Positions 32,129-40,896 of a DNA stretch of 64,000 nt are shown here, in pieces; the stretch's first letter is position 1; the number at the start of each line of letters is the position of its first letter. Source of the stretch: SIG636 sp045535465 (lineage in GTDB: Bacteria > Bacillota > Clostridia > Oscillospirales > CAG-382); contig JAZSLS010000016.1 in the NCBI GenBank assembly GCA_045535465.1, positions 1 through 64,000 on the forward strand, given 5' to 3'. A model generated the notes under the pieces. The model was not told where the DNA came from. It was given only the letters and a program-made list of their open reading frames with translations, and ran no database searches. A program made the translations under genes and the position numbers.

Positions 32129-34372
32129 TTGAAAAAATTGTTTTGTTTATTAATGGCACTTTCCCTTCTTTTTGCATCCTGCTCTGCACCCGAGGACGAG
32201 GGCAGCATTGATGCCGCAAGCGAGGAAACGACGTCCGAGGAAAGCGGCGAGTACGTAGAGGAGGAGATACCCGACCCCTTTGACGTAGTACTTACAGACA
32301 GCTCCACGGGGAAAACCGAAGGAAGAATAGTGGAAACTATGTACCCTACCGAGGACGTGGTTATTGCCGACATAATCCCCACCAAGGACGGCTACGCCGT
32401 AAGCGGCGACGGTGTGGGTGACAGCACCGCAGGCATACAAAAAGCCCTTAACGACTGCTTTGATGCAGGAGGCGGCACGGTGTATCTTCCCGAAGGCAAC
32501 TACGCCATAAAGGGCAAGCTTTTTATACCGCCCTTTGTTACGCTGAGAGGCGATTGGGGCGACCCCGATAACGGCGAGGGCTACGGCACCGTTTTAAGCG
32601 TTTACACCGATTCTACCGAGGCGTTTGACCGTGGCGAAACCGTTACCGAAGGCACGATTATGCTTGGCGGAAGCGGCGGGATTGTAGGCCTGACCTTCTA
32701 TTATCCAAGGCAAAACCTAAACAACGTAAAGCCGTATCCCTTTGTAGTATACTCCGACGGCTTAGGCGCAAACTATATGCTTTCCACCGTTAAAAACGTT
32801 ACCGTTATCAACGGCTATCGAGGTATAGGTGCCTGCTGTACCCCCTCAGGCGCTCACGAGCAGCTTACGGTGGAAAACTTTAAGGGTACCTTTCTTTATT
32901 GCGGAAGCGAGGTATATAATCAGGCAGACGTGGGCACCTGGCAAAACGTTACTATAAGCAACGACTACTGGAAAAACGCAAAGGGCGAGGGCATAAAAGC
33001 CGCTGACGGCGATGCGCTTGATGCATACACCAAGGAAAACACCGTAGGTCTTAAGCTGGGCGACCTTGAGTGGACGGAGTTTATTAACCTTAAAATAAGC
33101 TCGTGTAAAATGGGCGTGGAGATACTAAGGGGCAAGCGCATACATTTTGCAGGCTCTATGTTAAACGTGGAAATTCTTGATTGCGGTACCGGTATTTATA
33201 TCAGAGACTTGGACTCCCGATGGGGTATGCTTGTTTCAAAGGGAATTATAGAAGGCGGCATATACAACCGTGCTTTCGGCACGGTTAAGGTGTGCGACGT
33301 TAATATTACCGGCACACTTCACGGCAAGATAGACCAAACCGCTGCCGACTCCCTTGCCGATTACTTTATAAACACGCAAAAAAGCTATACAAAGCCCGTG
33401 GCGACCCTATACACTGCCTCCCTTGATAAAACCGGCGCTACCGACGTTTCCGACAGCTTGCAAAGCATACTTAATGAAGCGAAAAAAACAGGCGGCGCAG
33501 TGTACCTGCCTGCGGGCAAATACCGTCTTGACAAACCGATAAGCGTACCCGCAGGGGTAGAGCTTAGAGGCTCGTCCTCCGTAGCAAACCGTGACCAAGG
33601 CGGTATGTGCATAGGCACCGTTATCCTTGCCTACTACGGTGATGACGAAAGCGCCAACAGCGAAAAGGATGCGGCGCTTATTACCCTTTCGGGTGAGAAT
33701 GCAGGCGTAAACGGTTTGCGTATTCTTTACCCCGAAAACAGCCCTTTAAGCGATAACGTTAACACCACCTACACGGTACGTGGCACCGCCAAAGGGGTTT
33801 ATATTGTCAATTCAGCCATTTCTTCTTCCGGTTACGGGGTGGACTTTAGAAATTGCGACGACCATTTTATAAAAAAGGTTACCACCTGCTGTTACTACAA
33901 CTCCTACATCCTTGGCGGTAAGGACGGCATCCTTAGCGGTTGCTTGCAAAACGGCACCGTGGTATACAGAACGGATACAACTATGCCCTGCCTTGTCAAT
34001 TGGCCCACCAACGAAGCGCTTATATGGACCGAGCTTTTCAACCCCATAACCAGAGCAAGCAACCAATATATTATACTTGACGGCGCAGAAAACGAAACGG
34101 TGTTTAACACCTTTATTTACGGCCCTAACAATATGATAGTTTGCAAAAGCTCCGCGGCGATAGCAGCAAACGTAGGCTCGGACAACATAGGCGGTGCCCA
34201 AATAGTGTGCGAAAGCGGCGACCTTACGGTGATAAACTCTATGCGCTACAACGGCTCGTCCTACAAGCATACGGGCGGCATACTAAGGCTTTTTAACCGT
34301 CTGACCATTAACCTTAAAACGGAAACTACCGAGATAATAGGCGAAGACAAGCTCGCTCCTTACGTGCCCTGA
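32129..34372 (+). CDS. surface lipoprotein with two pectate-lyase-3-like beta-helix modules
   Basis: A 747-residue lipoprotein starting at TTG with TGGAGGTG upstream. The signal ends in LLFASCS (Cys 18), followed by an acidic linker and two right-handed beta-helix modules. Each module begins with the same kind of segment: a D-x-T-A/S-x-I-Q-x-A/S start, GGG/A-VYLP-G-Y, then I-P-P/A-V-LRG (about residues 105-145 and 435-475). This is the Pectate_lyase_3 pattern, found in polysaccharide lyases and phage tailspikes. Catalytic residues cannot be named from sequence. It stands alone between divergent and convergent neighbours and may bind or cut a surface or plant polysaccharide. Confidence 0.75.
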   Translation: MKKLFCLLMALSLLFASCSAPEDEGSIDAASEETTSEESGEYVEEEIPDPFDVVLTDSSTGKTEGRIVETMYPTEDVVIADIIPTKDGYAVSGDGVGDSTAGIQKALNDCFDAGGGTVYLPEGNYAIKGKLFIPPFVTLRGDWGDPDNGEGYGTVLSVYTDSTEAFDRGETVTEGTIMLGGSGGIVGLTFYYPRQNLNNVKPYPFVVYSDGLGANYMLSTVKNVTVINGYRGIGACCTPSGAHEQLTVENFKGTFLYCGSEVYNQADVGTWQNVTISNDYWKNAKGEGIKAADGDALDAYTKENTVGLKLGDLEWTEFINLKISSCKMGVEILRGKRIHFAGSMLNVEILDCGTGIYIRDLDSRWGMLVSKGIIEGGIYNRAFGTVKVCDVNITGTLHGKIDQTAADSLADYFINTQKSYTKPVATLYTASLDKTGATDVSDSLQSILNEAKKTGGAVYLPAGKYRLDKPISVPAGVELRGSSSVANRDQGGMCIGTVILAYYGDDESANSEKDAALITLSGENAGVNGLRILYPENSPLSDNVNTTYTVRGTAKGVYIVNSAISSSGYGVDFRNCDDHFIKKVTTCCYYNSYILGGKDGILSGCLQNGTVVYRTDTTMPCLVNWPTNEALIWTELFNPITRASNQYIILDGAENETVFNTFIYGPNNMIVCKSSAAIAANVGSDNIGGAQIVCESGDLTVINSMRYNGSSYKHTGGILRLFNRLTINLKTETTEIIGEDKLAPYVP

Positions 34373-34394
34373 GGAAACAAGAACCCATAAATAC

Positions 34395-34428
34395 AAAATG
34401 CCTCTCGTAGTGTTACGGGAGGCATTTT
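34395..34428. terminator. bidirectional terminator after 32129 gene
   Basis: AAAATGCCTC-t-CGTA, loop GTGT, TACG-g-GAGGCATTTT: a 14-bp stem with one mismatch, with A/T runs at its edges. It is also the left part of the dispersed repeat, copy 2. Confidence 0.75.
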
Positions 34429-34495
34429 AACATCTAAGTTTTATTTTGTTATATTCAGGGCACTTTCACGAAAAACAGCTTCGTTTCTCTCACTT
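34395..34495 (-). repeat. dispersed palindromic repeat, copy 2 (inverted relative to copy 1)
   Basis: The reverse complement of this segment aligns with 6487-6629: GTGAGAGAAACGAAGCTG, then GTGAAAGTGCCCTGAATAT-AACAAAATA and the terminator-like GCCTC-C-CGTA stem. It lacks the nested cruciform of copy 1 but keeps the order of blocks. No coding capacity. Confidence 0.8.
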
Positions 34496-34501
34496 TGGTT
34501 T

Positions 34502-35506
34502 TTATTTAAAAATAACGTGTTTTTGTACAAAGTAGTTGCCGAAGAACAGCACCAAGTCAATGGGAATTTTGATAATGGCGGGGTTTGCGCCAAAGTGGGT
34601 GAGAATTTTTACCAAAATTGAGCCCACACAAGCCGAGCAGAGGACAAGCATATAGTAAGAAAGGGTGGTTCGCCAATCCGGCTTGGATTTAAACACCAGC
34701 CTTGACGAAAGCTGATAATTAATGGATGAGCTTACAGCCCTTGATAAAAGATACGCCCAAGCATCCGCCAAAGGGGTAAAGTGAATAAGCGTTAGGTAAA
34801 GCAAAAAGTCCAGCACCGTGCAGGATATGGAGGAGCACGCATACTTTAAAACTTGAGCAAAAACCACAAAGCTGTCACGCAGGGGATGAAAATGAGACGA
34901 AGCGTTATCGTCTATATAAATAGTCTCAATAGTAGTCTCTATAACCGGAATGTTCCATTTTTTCAGTCCAAGCAGAACGTTCATCTCATACTCGTATCTG
35001 TTTCCGTCGGCGGTGATAAGCCTATCCGCCGTAAGGTGGGAAAAGCCCCTTAGCCCTGTTTGGGTATCCGATATTTTGTTTTGGGTGGCAAGAAAAAAGC
35101 TTGCGTGGGTCAAGGTGTTGCCAAAACGGCTTCTGGCAGGCATACCCTTAAAGTTACGCACGCCAAGCACCATAGCCTCGGGAGATTCTACGGCAAGCCG
35201 TGCCACAGACTTTACATCCTTTAAGCAGTGCTGACCGTCAGCATCGGCAGTTACGGCAACCCACTCACCGCCCAGACTTTGCAGGTGGGCAATGGCGGTT
35301 TTAAGCGCTGCGCCTTTACCGCGGTTAACGGGATGAACCACCACTGAAGCACCCATTTTTTCAGCAGATTCAAACAAAGGAGCGCACTCTTCCTTGCTGC
35401 CGTCGTTTACCACCAACACGTCAAACTCCGAAACAAGCCCCTCAACCAGCTCCACAAAGGGTGTGGAAGGATTATATGCAGGGATTATAACAGTAACCTT
35501 GGACAT
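34502..35506 (-). CDS. GT2 glycosyltransferase fused to GtrA-type membrane domain
   Basis: A 334-residue protein. Residues 1-210 are a GT-A family 2 domain: VTVIIPAYNPS, VLVVNDGS, the DADGQH metal-binding motif and GLRGFS. The C-terminal 115 residues have four hydrophobic segments and the LSRAVSSSINYQLSSRLVFKSK segment of the GtrA family. Such DPMS-GtrA fusions transfer a sugar to undecaprenyl phosphate and probably flip it. The ATG at 35506 is better spaced from AAGGAG than the GTG at 35512. It is monocistronic, and its product would supply lipid-linked sugar to polytopic glycosyltransferases such as that at 59226. Confidence 0.88.
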   Translation of the reverse strand: MSKVTVIIPAYNPSTPFVELVEGLVSEFDVLVVNDGSKEECAPLFESAEKMGASVVVHPVNRGKGAALKTAIAHLQSLGGEWVAVTADADGQHCLKDVKSVARLAVESPEAMVLGVRNFKGMPARSRFGNTLTHASFFLATQNKISDTQTGLRGFSHLTADRLITADGNRYEYEMNVLLGLKKWNIPVIETTIETIYIDDNASSHFHPLRDSFVVFAQVLKYACSSISCTVLDFLLYLTLIHFTPLADAWAYLLSRAVSSSINYQLSSRLVFKSKPDWRTTLSYYMLVLCSACVGSILVKILTHFGANPAIIKIPIDLVLFFGNYFVQKHVIFK

Positions 35507-35595
35507 AAACACACTCCTTTGCAGACGTAATTTGACATATTATATCACAAAAAGCCTATTATTACAAGAGCTTAAACAAAAAATATATACAAAAT

Positions 35596-35627
35596 GGGCT
35601 GTAAAAACGAACTTCGTTTTACAGCCC
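35596..35627 (-). terminator. terminator of the zinc-ribbon protein gene
   Basis: On the minus strand GGGCTGTAAAACGAA...TTTTTACAGCCC followed by ATTTTG: an 11-bp stem plus, about 12 bp after the stop at 35640. Confidence 0.8.
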
Positions 35628-35639
35628 AATACCTTTTAC

Positions 35640-36311
35640 TTATTTAAGAGGACGCTCAAGAACTACCACTGCGCCCATACCGCACTCAAAGCCAATAACC
35701 TTCCAACCGTTGCGGCCTTCCTCGTTAAGTACAGCCTCAAGCTCGTTTAAAGCAAGGCCCTTAAGTACCTTGTACTCATATGCGGAAGCGGCAACAGGAG
35801 CGGCAACAGCCACGCTCTCCTCGGCAGGAGCTTCCTCAACGACGGGAAAAGCAACAGTAACTGCCTCCACCACGGGAGCTTCCTCGATAACGGGAGGAGC
35901 TACGGGCTCAAAAGCGGGAGCTGCAGGTTCTTCCACAGGAGCTACGGGCTCAAAAGCGGGAGCTGCAGGTTCTTCCACGGGAGCTACGGGCTCAAAAGCG
36001 GGAGCTGCAGGTGCTTCCACGGGAGCTACGGGCTCAAAAGCGGGAGCAGCTACGGGAGCATCAACGCTGTTGTTCTCAAGAGCCTCCATAGGAGTAGGAA
36101 CAAATTCGTTGGTGGGAGTGTAGTCAGAAGCGTCAAAGCTGGGAAGTGGTTCAGCCCCGTTGGTTACAGGTGCAGGCGGAGGCGTAAAGCCCTTATCAAC
36201 AGCAGGCGCAGGTGCAGGAGCAGCATTATTTAAATTAAATGCAGGGGTGCCGCAATGGGTGCAAAAACGATTGCCTTCGGGAATGTTGTTACCACAGGTG
36301 GTGCAAAACAT
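35640..36311 (-). CDS. zinc-ribbon / Pro-Ala-Glu repeat / DUF4177-like protein
   Basis: A 223-residue protein in three parts. Residues 1-24 are a zinc ribbon (FCTTCGNNIPEGNRFCTHCG: two C-x-x-C pairs). Residues 25-170 are a low-complexity Pro/Ala/Glu/Val linker with a 14-residue tandem repeat (EPVAPVEEPAAPAF). Residues 175-223 (YEYKVLKGLALNELEAVLNEEGRNGWKVIG...) resemble the DUF4177 family. AGGAGG lies just before the ATG at 36311. The combination suggests a cytoplasmic or peripheral adaptor; no function is known. Confidence 0.8.
   Translation of the reverse strand: MFCTTCGNNIPEGNRFCTHCGTPAFNLNNAAPAPAPAVDKGFTPPPAPVTNGAEPLPSFDASDYTPTNEFVPTPMEALENNSVDAPVAAPAFEPVAPVEAPAAPAFEPVAPVEEPAAPAFEPVAPVEEPAAPAFEPVAPPVIEEAPVVEAVTVAFPVVEEAPAEESVAVAAPVAASAYEYKVLKGLALNELEAVLNEEGRNGWKVIGFECGMGAVVVLERPLK
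35899..36048 (-). repeat. 42-bp tandem repeat
   Basis: Units begin at 35899, 35941, 35983 and 36025 (period 42 bp, the last partial) within the linker of the zinc-ribbon gene. Units are nearly identical, in frame and encode the 14-residue Pro/Ala/Glu unit. Confidence 0.9.
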
Positions 36312-36407
36312 AAAGTGCCTCCTAAAAAACAAATATTACTTTATTACTATAACATCTTATAAAGCGCTTGTCAACAAATATTCGTATTAACTGCAAAAAA
36401 CAGCTTA

Positions 36408-36436
36408 TTGACAAAGAGAAAAAGGGCTGTTATAAT
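36408..36436 (+). promoter_or_regulatory. sigma-A promoter, consensus
   Basis: TTGACA at 36408-36413, a 17-bp spacer and TATAAT at 36431-36436, exact consensus at both boxes, 31 bp before the lipoprotein start at 36468. Confidence 0.9.
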
Positions 36437-36467
36437 TAAGTTATCGAAGAAAGAAGGATGTGTGGAT

Positions 36468-37145
36468 ATGAAAAGAAAGCTAAGCTTGTTGCTTTGTTTG
36501 GTTCTTTGTTTTTCTGCCTTGGTTTCCTGTGATATCGGCTCTCACGACGTTCAGGTTGGTATAATTCAAACCACCCTTCACCGTGAAAATCCCAAGGGGC
36601 CGTTCGGTACGGAGCTGTATCCTTACGATACGCCCATCTCCGATGGTGATATTAAGGCCAGCGCATCGGGCTACGACACTTACGTTGAGGGTCAAAGCAA
36701 CGTTATAAGCCCCGGTTTTTTACGCCTTAAGGAAATATACGTGGAAAACCAAAGCAAGGAAGATATTTACGTTCGTGTTGTTGCTACTTTTCCTGCTGCA
36801 TTTTGCAAAAAGGATAACCCTATAATGCATATATACTATTCCGAGGAAGCTGCCAAGGATACCGACCGTGGTTTTTCCGTTTCCGACAGCTATGACGAGG
36901 AAGGCAACTACATTATGGTGTTTACCTATCTGTCTCCCCTTTCCGCAAACGAGATGACCTATTGGCCCTCTTTGCAAGGGTTTGGCATTGACAGCGACGT
37001 TATACCAAGCGATATAGAAACCGCCTTTGGCGAGCTTGGCAACAAACCCTTTGACGTAACCGTGGTAGCCAACGCCGTAGCCGTAAAGGATTATAAATCC
37101 GCAGAGGAAGCCTTTAGAGCCTACGATGAACAAAAAATAAAATAA
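36468..37145 (+). CDS. lipoprotein with TasA/camelysin-like features
   Basis: A 225-residue lipoprotein with MKRK, a hydrophobic stretch and lipobox SALVSC (Cys 21). The mature part has the pattern seen in TasA/CalY (camelysin) proteins: an early GDI-K-A-A region, EGQSNVISPGFLRLKEIYVENQSKE and YVRVVATFP, which in that family forms the jelly-roll core. The family assignment is tentative. TasA proteins are biofilm fibre subunits normally cut by SipW; a lipoprotein version would be membrane-anchored instead. The ATG at 36468 has GAAGGATGTGTGG upstream. It is monocistronic between a consensus promoter and a strong terminator. Confidence 0.55.
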   Translation: MKRKLSLLLCLVLCFSALVSCDIGSHDVQVGIIQTTLHRENPKGPFGTELYPYDTPISDGDIKASASGYDTYVEGQSNVISPGFLRLKEIYVENQSKEDIYVRVVATFPAAFCKKDNPIMHIYYSEEAAKDTDRGFSVSDSYDEEGNYIMVFTYLSPLSANEMTYWPSLQGFGIDSDVIPSDIETAFGELGNKPFDVTVVANAVAVKDYKSAEEAFRAYDEQKIK

Positions 37146-37149
37146 CATT

Positions 37150-37185
37150 TTGGGGCTATTTCAAATCAATTTGAAATAGCCCCAA
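37150..37185. terminator. bidirectional terminator
   Basis: TTGGGGCTATTTCAAAT (37150-37166) is the exact reverse complement of 37169-37185. It lies between the converging lipoprotein and asnB genes and serves both. Confidence 0.85.
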
Positions 37186-37206
37186 CTTATTAGGTATATT
37201 CCGTTT

Positions 37207-39057
37207 TTACTTCCCGTAAAGCTTATACCAAGTAATAAAGCATATAATAACCCACAGGTGATGATATAAATCCCGTTTGCCCTTGCGGTGCTCCTCCAAA
37301 AGCTTTAGCGCCTCGGCAGTGTTTATGTAATCCGTAGCGGTATTGCCCTTGATTATAGCCCTTGCCCAGTCGTACAGCTCATCCTTAAGCCAAACACGTA
37401 CAGGCACAGGGTAGCCCAGCTTGGGACGTACTATGGTTTCGGCATTAAGCAGGTCACGGAAGGTGTCACGCAGGATAAACTTGGTAGTGCCGTCCTTAAG
37501 CTTTTCACCGTCCAACAGGTCTGCCGCCGCCGCAAACACCTCTTTGTCAAGGAAAGGCACCCTTGCCTCCAAGGAGCTTGCCATACTAAGCCTATCGCCC
37601 TTAACAAGAATATCGGAGGGCAGCCAGGTATTAAAATCACAGTGCTGCATACGAAGCAGCTCGCTATAGCCTCTGTCGTTAGCCTCTTTATATATGTGGG
37701 CTGTGCGGTCTGTATAATGCACAGAGCTGTCGTAGGGAACGTACAGCTTTTTCTTTTCCTTTTCGTTAAACACAAAGCTGTTGCCCACAAAGCGCTTTTC
37801 CAGCGGAACGCAGCCTCGGTAAATAAGGTTTTTGCCCTTTACACCGTCGGGAAGTATGCGTGACATAGTGTAAAGCACACTCTTAAGAAAGGAAGGCAAA
37901 CGGCGAAGGGATGCAGAAGAGCGAGAGGTATCGTAAATACGATAGCCCGCAAAAATTTCGTCACTGCCCTCACCGCTAAGCACCACCTTAACGTGCCTTG
38001 CCGCCTCACGGCTGATAAGATAGATAGCCACTACTGATGGGTCTCCCACGGGGCCGTCAAGGTGATATATGGTTTTTTCAAAATTCTCTGTAAAATCGTC
38101 AATGGTACATTCCAGCTTAACGTGGTTAATGTCAAGGTGAGAGGATATTGCCGCCGCATCAGCTATTTCGGAATAGCCCCTTACGTTAAAGCCCACGGTA
38201 AACGCCTTTATACCGGGCTGAAGCTTTGCGGCAACGGCGGTGATAACCGCACTGTCTATACCGCTGGAAAGAAAGCTTCCCAAAGGCACGTCGCTTAGCA
38301 TATGGTGAGCAACACTGTCCTCAACGGCTTCTCTAAGCCTTTTTTGCTTGGCGGCGTAGCCTACCTGCATATTAGGGCGGAAAACAGGACGCCAATAGCA
38401 GCGCATTTCTCTTTCCTTGCCCTTAAGAAGCATATAGTGCCCTTTAGGAAGGATGGAAATGTCCCCCGTTATGGTATCGGGCTCGGTAACGTACTGAAAG
38501 GTAAGGTAATGCTGTGCCTGCACCTTGTCTACCTTAAAGCCGTCGTAGCTGCCGTCATAGCGGTACGCCTTAAGCTCGCTGGAGAAAACCACGCCCTCTG
38601 CCGTATCACGGTAGTAAAGCGGCTTAATGCCAAAGGGGTCACGGGCGGCAAGAAGAGTGCCCTCCTCCTTATCGTATATAAGAAAGGCAAACATACCCCT
38701 AAGCATTTCCACAAAGTCTGCCCCATATAGGCTGTAAAGCCTAAGCATAACCTCAACCTCGCTGTTGCCCTCAAAGACCTGACCCTCGTTTTCAAGCTTC
38801 TCTTTAAGCTCAAGATAATTGTATATCTCGCCGTTGTATACCACGGTGTATCTGCCGTTTTTCTCGGTATAAGGCTGAGCGCCCCCGGCAAGGTCAATAA
38901 TAGAAAGCCTGCGAAAGCCAAAAACAGCCTTTTCGCCTTCAAAAAGGCCGCTGTCATCGGGCCCACGGTGACGTATAGACTCAGACATAGCCGTTACGCT
39001 TTTAACGTCTGCCGCTGACACCACGTTGTATTTGTATATACCGGCAAAGCCGCACAT
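37207..39057 (-). CDS. asnB: asparagine synthase (glutamine-hydrolysing)
   Basis: A 616-residue enzyme. Cys 2 of MCGFAGIYKY is the glutaminase nucleophile, with RRLSIIDL and VVYNGEIYN following. The synthetase half has the PP-loop SSGIDSAVI near residue 268, then VVLSGEGSDEIFAGY and KGDRLSMASSLEARVPFLD. All landmarks look intact. AsnB relatives also amidate cell-wall meso-diaminopimelate, so a role on peptidoglycan cannot be excluded. It is the last gene of a minus-strand run starting at secA (gap of 16 bp upstream). Confidence 0.93.
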   Translation of the reverse strand: MCGFAGIYKYNVVSAADVKSVTAMSESIRHRGPDDSGLFEGEKAVFGFRRLSIIDLAGGAQPYTEKNGRYTVVYNGEIYNYLELKEKLENEGQVFEGNSEVEVMLRLYSLYGADFVEMLRGMFAFLIYDKEEGTLLAARDPFGIKPLYYRDTAEGVVFSSELKAYRYDGSYDGFKVDKVQAQHYLTFQYVTEPDTITGDISILPKGHYMLLKGKEREMRCYWRPVFRPNMQVGYAAKQKRLREAVEDSVAHHMLSDVPLGSFLSSGIDSAVITAVAAKLQPGIKAFTVGFNVRGYSEIADAAAISSHLDINHVKLECTIDDFTENFEKTIYHLDGPVGDPSVVAIYLISREAARHVKVVLSGEGSDEIFAGYRIYDTSRSSASLRRLPSFLKSVLYTMSRILPDGVKGKNLIYRGCVPLEKRFVGNSFVFNEKEKKKLYVPYDSSVHYTDRTAHIYKEANDRGYSELLRMQHCDFNTWLPSDILVKGDRLSMASSLEARVPFLDKEVFAAAADLLDGEKLKDGTTKFILRDTFRDLLNAETIVRPKLGYPVPVRVWLKDELYDWARAIIKGNTATDYINTAEALKLLEEHRKGKRDLYHHLWVIICFITWYKLYGK

Positions 39058-39073
39058 AGCATTTCCCCCTAAA

Positions 39074-40276
39074 TTATAGCCTTCTTCTTAGCTTTATCTC
39101 TCCGATAACCGAGGTTGCAACCCAAACTATTACCGCTATCCACACGCCGAAGCAAATAAGGCGGGCAAGATGCACCCAATAGTTTGCCCAAAGGGCATAG
39201 ACTATGCCAAGCACGAAAAAAGCTACGTAAAATAATCTGGTTATATAAAAATAAGCGTCAATTTCCCAGTCAATTGCCTTTTTAACACGGCCCGTTATGC
39301 CGTTTTCGCCCAAAAAAACTGCCACAACAGAGCCAACAGCAAGGAGTATTGACTCTACCGCACCGTTTAACAAGGGCAAATGTGCCGCCAAGGCTTGCAA
39401 CAAAACCGCCGCCCCAACTATAATAAGGGGCGTTTTGTTTTTACCGTCTGCTCGCCAAAGGGCAAGCAATATAAGCAGGCTGCCCACCCAAGCGGGTAGT
39501 ATTGCCCTACCGTCTGCATAAAAACCAAACTGAAGCACACAGCCTGCCACAAGGCAGATAAGGGCAAACTTTACGTCCAAAAACAGCTCCTGCAAAGGGT
39601 TTGCTTCCAAAAACTGACCGTATCGTTTTTCAAGAGAGTCCTTAAACAAAGCGTCCTTTTTTACACCTTTAAAGAAGGTGAAGGAAACCTTAAGCCACCA
39701 CACGCCAAGGAAAAGGCTTGCCGTGGAAAGAAGCATCCTTGCATAGTAGCGGTACAAAAGAAGCTGGCGTGCCGTTACCCAAGGGATATCGTCGGGGTTT
39801 TCCCTTACCACCTGCTGAGGTAAAGCAAGTACCTCCGGCAGGATAGCTGCGCCGACACGAAGAATAAAAAACAGTATCCAAAGCCTTTTTACACGGTCAA
39901 CCTCGCCCAAAACGTTCTCGCTGTCACTTCGCTGAGCAATATAGCCAATGCCGCCGAAAAAGCTTATGGAAAAATACACCAACGCAAAAAGCTCCACCAC
40001 GCCGAGAATGGTAACAAGGCTTAATATCCAAGTCTCGTCCATATCAAACATAGAAAACATAAGAGCAGTTCGCACACCGCTTATGGCGGCAAGATAAAAG
40101 ATAAGCCTTCTGGCGTTTTCAAGACGCTCGTCCAGCATAGCTATCTCCGTAAGCGCAGTGCCTATAAGCAAAGCACCTATAAAGTCCGGCAGAACGTCCA
40201 CCAGACTTACCACAGGGTTGAACAAGAACACTATACCCACCAAGAAAAGCGGGCTGTAAAAGCGTTTAAGCCGCAT
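39074..40276 (-). CDS. polytopic membrane protein, unknown
   Basis: A 400-residue protein with about nine to ten hydrophobic segments and a basic end (KLRRRL). No family is recognised. Its first 60 residues (FLFNPVVSLVDVLPDFIGALLIGTAL...) have the same arrangement of a helix, an Asp, and a second helix with F-x-G as the start of the next gene upstream (40276-40893). It overlaps that gene by one base (stop/start), so the two are translated together and may form a complex. Confidence 0.65.
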   Translation of the reverse strand: MRLKRFYSPLFLVGIVFLFNPVVSLVDVLPDFIGALLIGTALTEIAMLDERLENARRLIFYLAAISGVRTALMFSMFDMDETWILSLVTILGVVELFALVYFSISFFGGIGYIAQRSDSENVLGEVDRVKRLWILFFILRVGAAILPEVLALPQQVVRENPDDIPWVTARQLLLYRYYARMLLSTASLFLGVWWLKVSFTFFKGVKKDALFKDSLEKRYGQFLEANPLQELFLDVKFALICLVAGCVLQFGFYADGRAILPAWVGSLLILLALWRADGKNKTPLIIVGAAVLLQALAAHLPLLNGAVESILLAVGSVVAVFLGENGITGRVKKAIDWEIDAYFYITRLFYVAFFVLGIVYALWANYWVHLARLICFGVWIAVIVWVATSVIGEIKLRRRL

Positions 40277-40893
40277 TATTCCTTCTCCTCGTCCTGCTTT
40301 TTCTTCAAAAGCTTTTTGCGTTCGATAGTTTCTATCTCCTTATCAATTATCTCCTGTTCACGCTTTGCCCTTGCCTTGGTGGTAATGGTGGTAAAGCAGG
40401 TGAAAAGCAAAAGGGCGTTAAGAAAAGGCACAAGAAATTTACCTATAACAATCATTGCGCCCGTAGTACCGTCCGTACCCGTAAAGCCAAGCACCGCATA
40501 GGCTGCGTAGTAAAAGGCGGAAAGGTAAGGTGTTGCCTTGGCACGAAGGGCAAAAATATTTGCCCCGCCTTCTTGTGCTATTCTGGCTGTGCTGCCGCAG
40601 TAGGAAAAACAAATTACTGCGGAAAGAAGGGCCACTGTGGCGCCCTTTACACCCAAAAGCAGCTTAGGCGCATCAGGCAGGCCGAAAACGGTAAGAAAGG
40701 TGTAGGTGTCAACAACAGCGGGAAGTGCCGCCACCGCCGCAGCAAAGGCGGCAACACGGTAGCCTTTATAGCCCGTAAGCTCGCTGCTTACCTTATAAAA
40801 GCCCAACGCCATAAGGGCAAAGCCCAAAAAGCTAAGCCCTATAGCGTCCATCATTTGTAATATAAAACCTAAAAAGCAAAGACCGAAGCCCAT
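40276..40893 (-). CDS. membrane protein with charged coiled C terminus, unknown
   Basis: A 205-residue protein with about five hydrophobic segments and a highly charged tail of about 35 residues (AKREQEIIDKEIETIERKK...), likely an amphipathic or coiled helix. No family is recognised. It begins 3 bp after secA and overlaps the following membrane gene by one base. Position suggests co-expression with secA, but secretion relevance is not shown. Confidence 0.65.
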   Translation of the reverse strand: MGFGLCFLGFILQMMDAIGLSFLGFALMALGFYKVSSELTGYKGYRVAAFAAAVAALPAVVDTYTFLTVFGLPDAPKLLLGVKGATVALLSAVICFSYCGSTARIAQEGGANIFALRAKATPYLSAFYYAAYAVLGFTGTDGTTGAMIVIGKFLVPFLNALLLFTCFTTITTKARAKREQEIIDKEIETIERKKLLKKKQDEEKE

Positions 40894-40896
40894 TAT

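Noticed and set aside
35710..36123. A Ser/Thr/Gly-rich plus-strand ORF opposite the zinc-ribbon gene
   Set aside because: It is the antisense of the Pro/Ala/Glu repeat linker, a typical shadow ORF.
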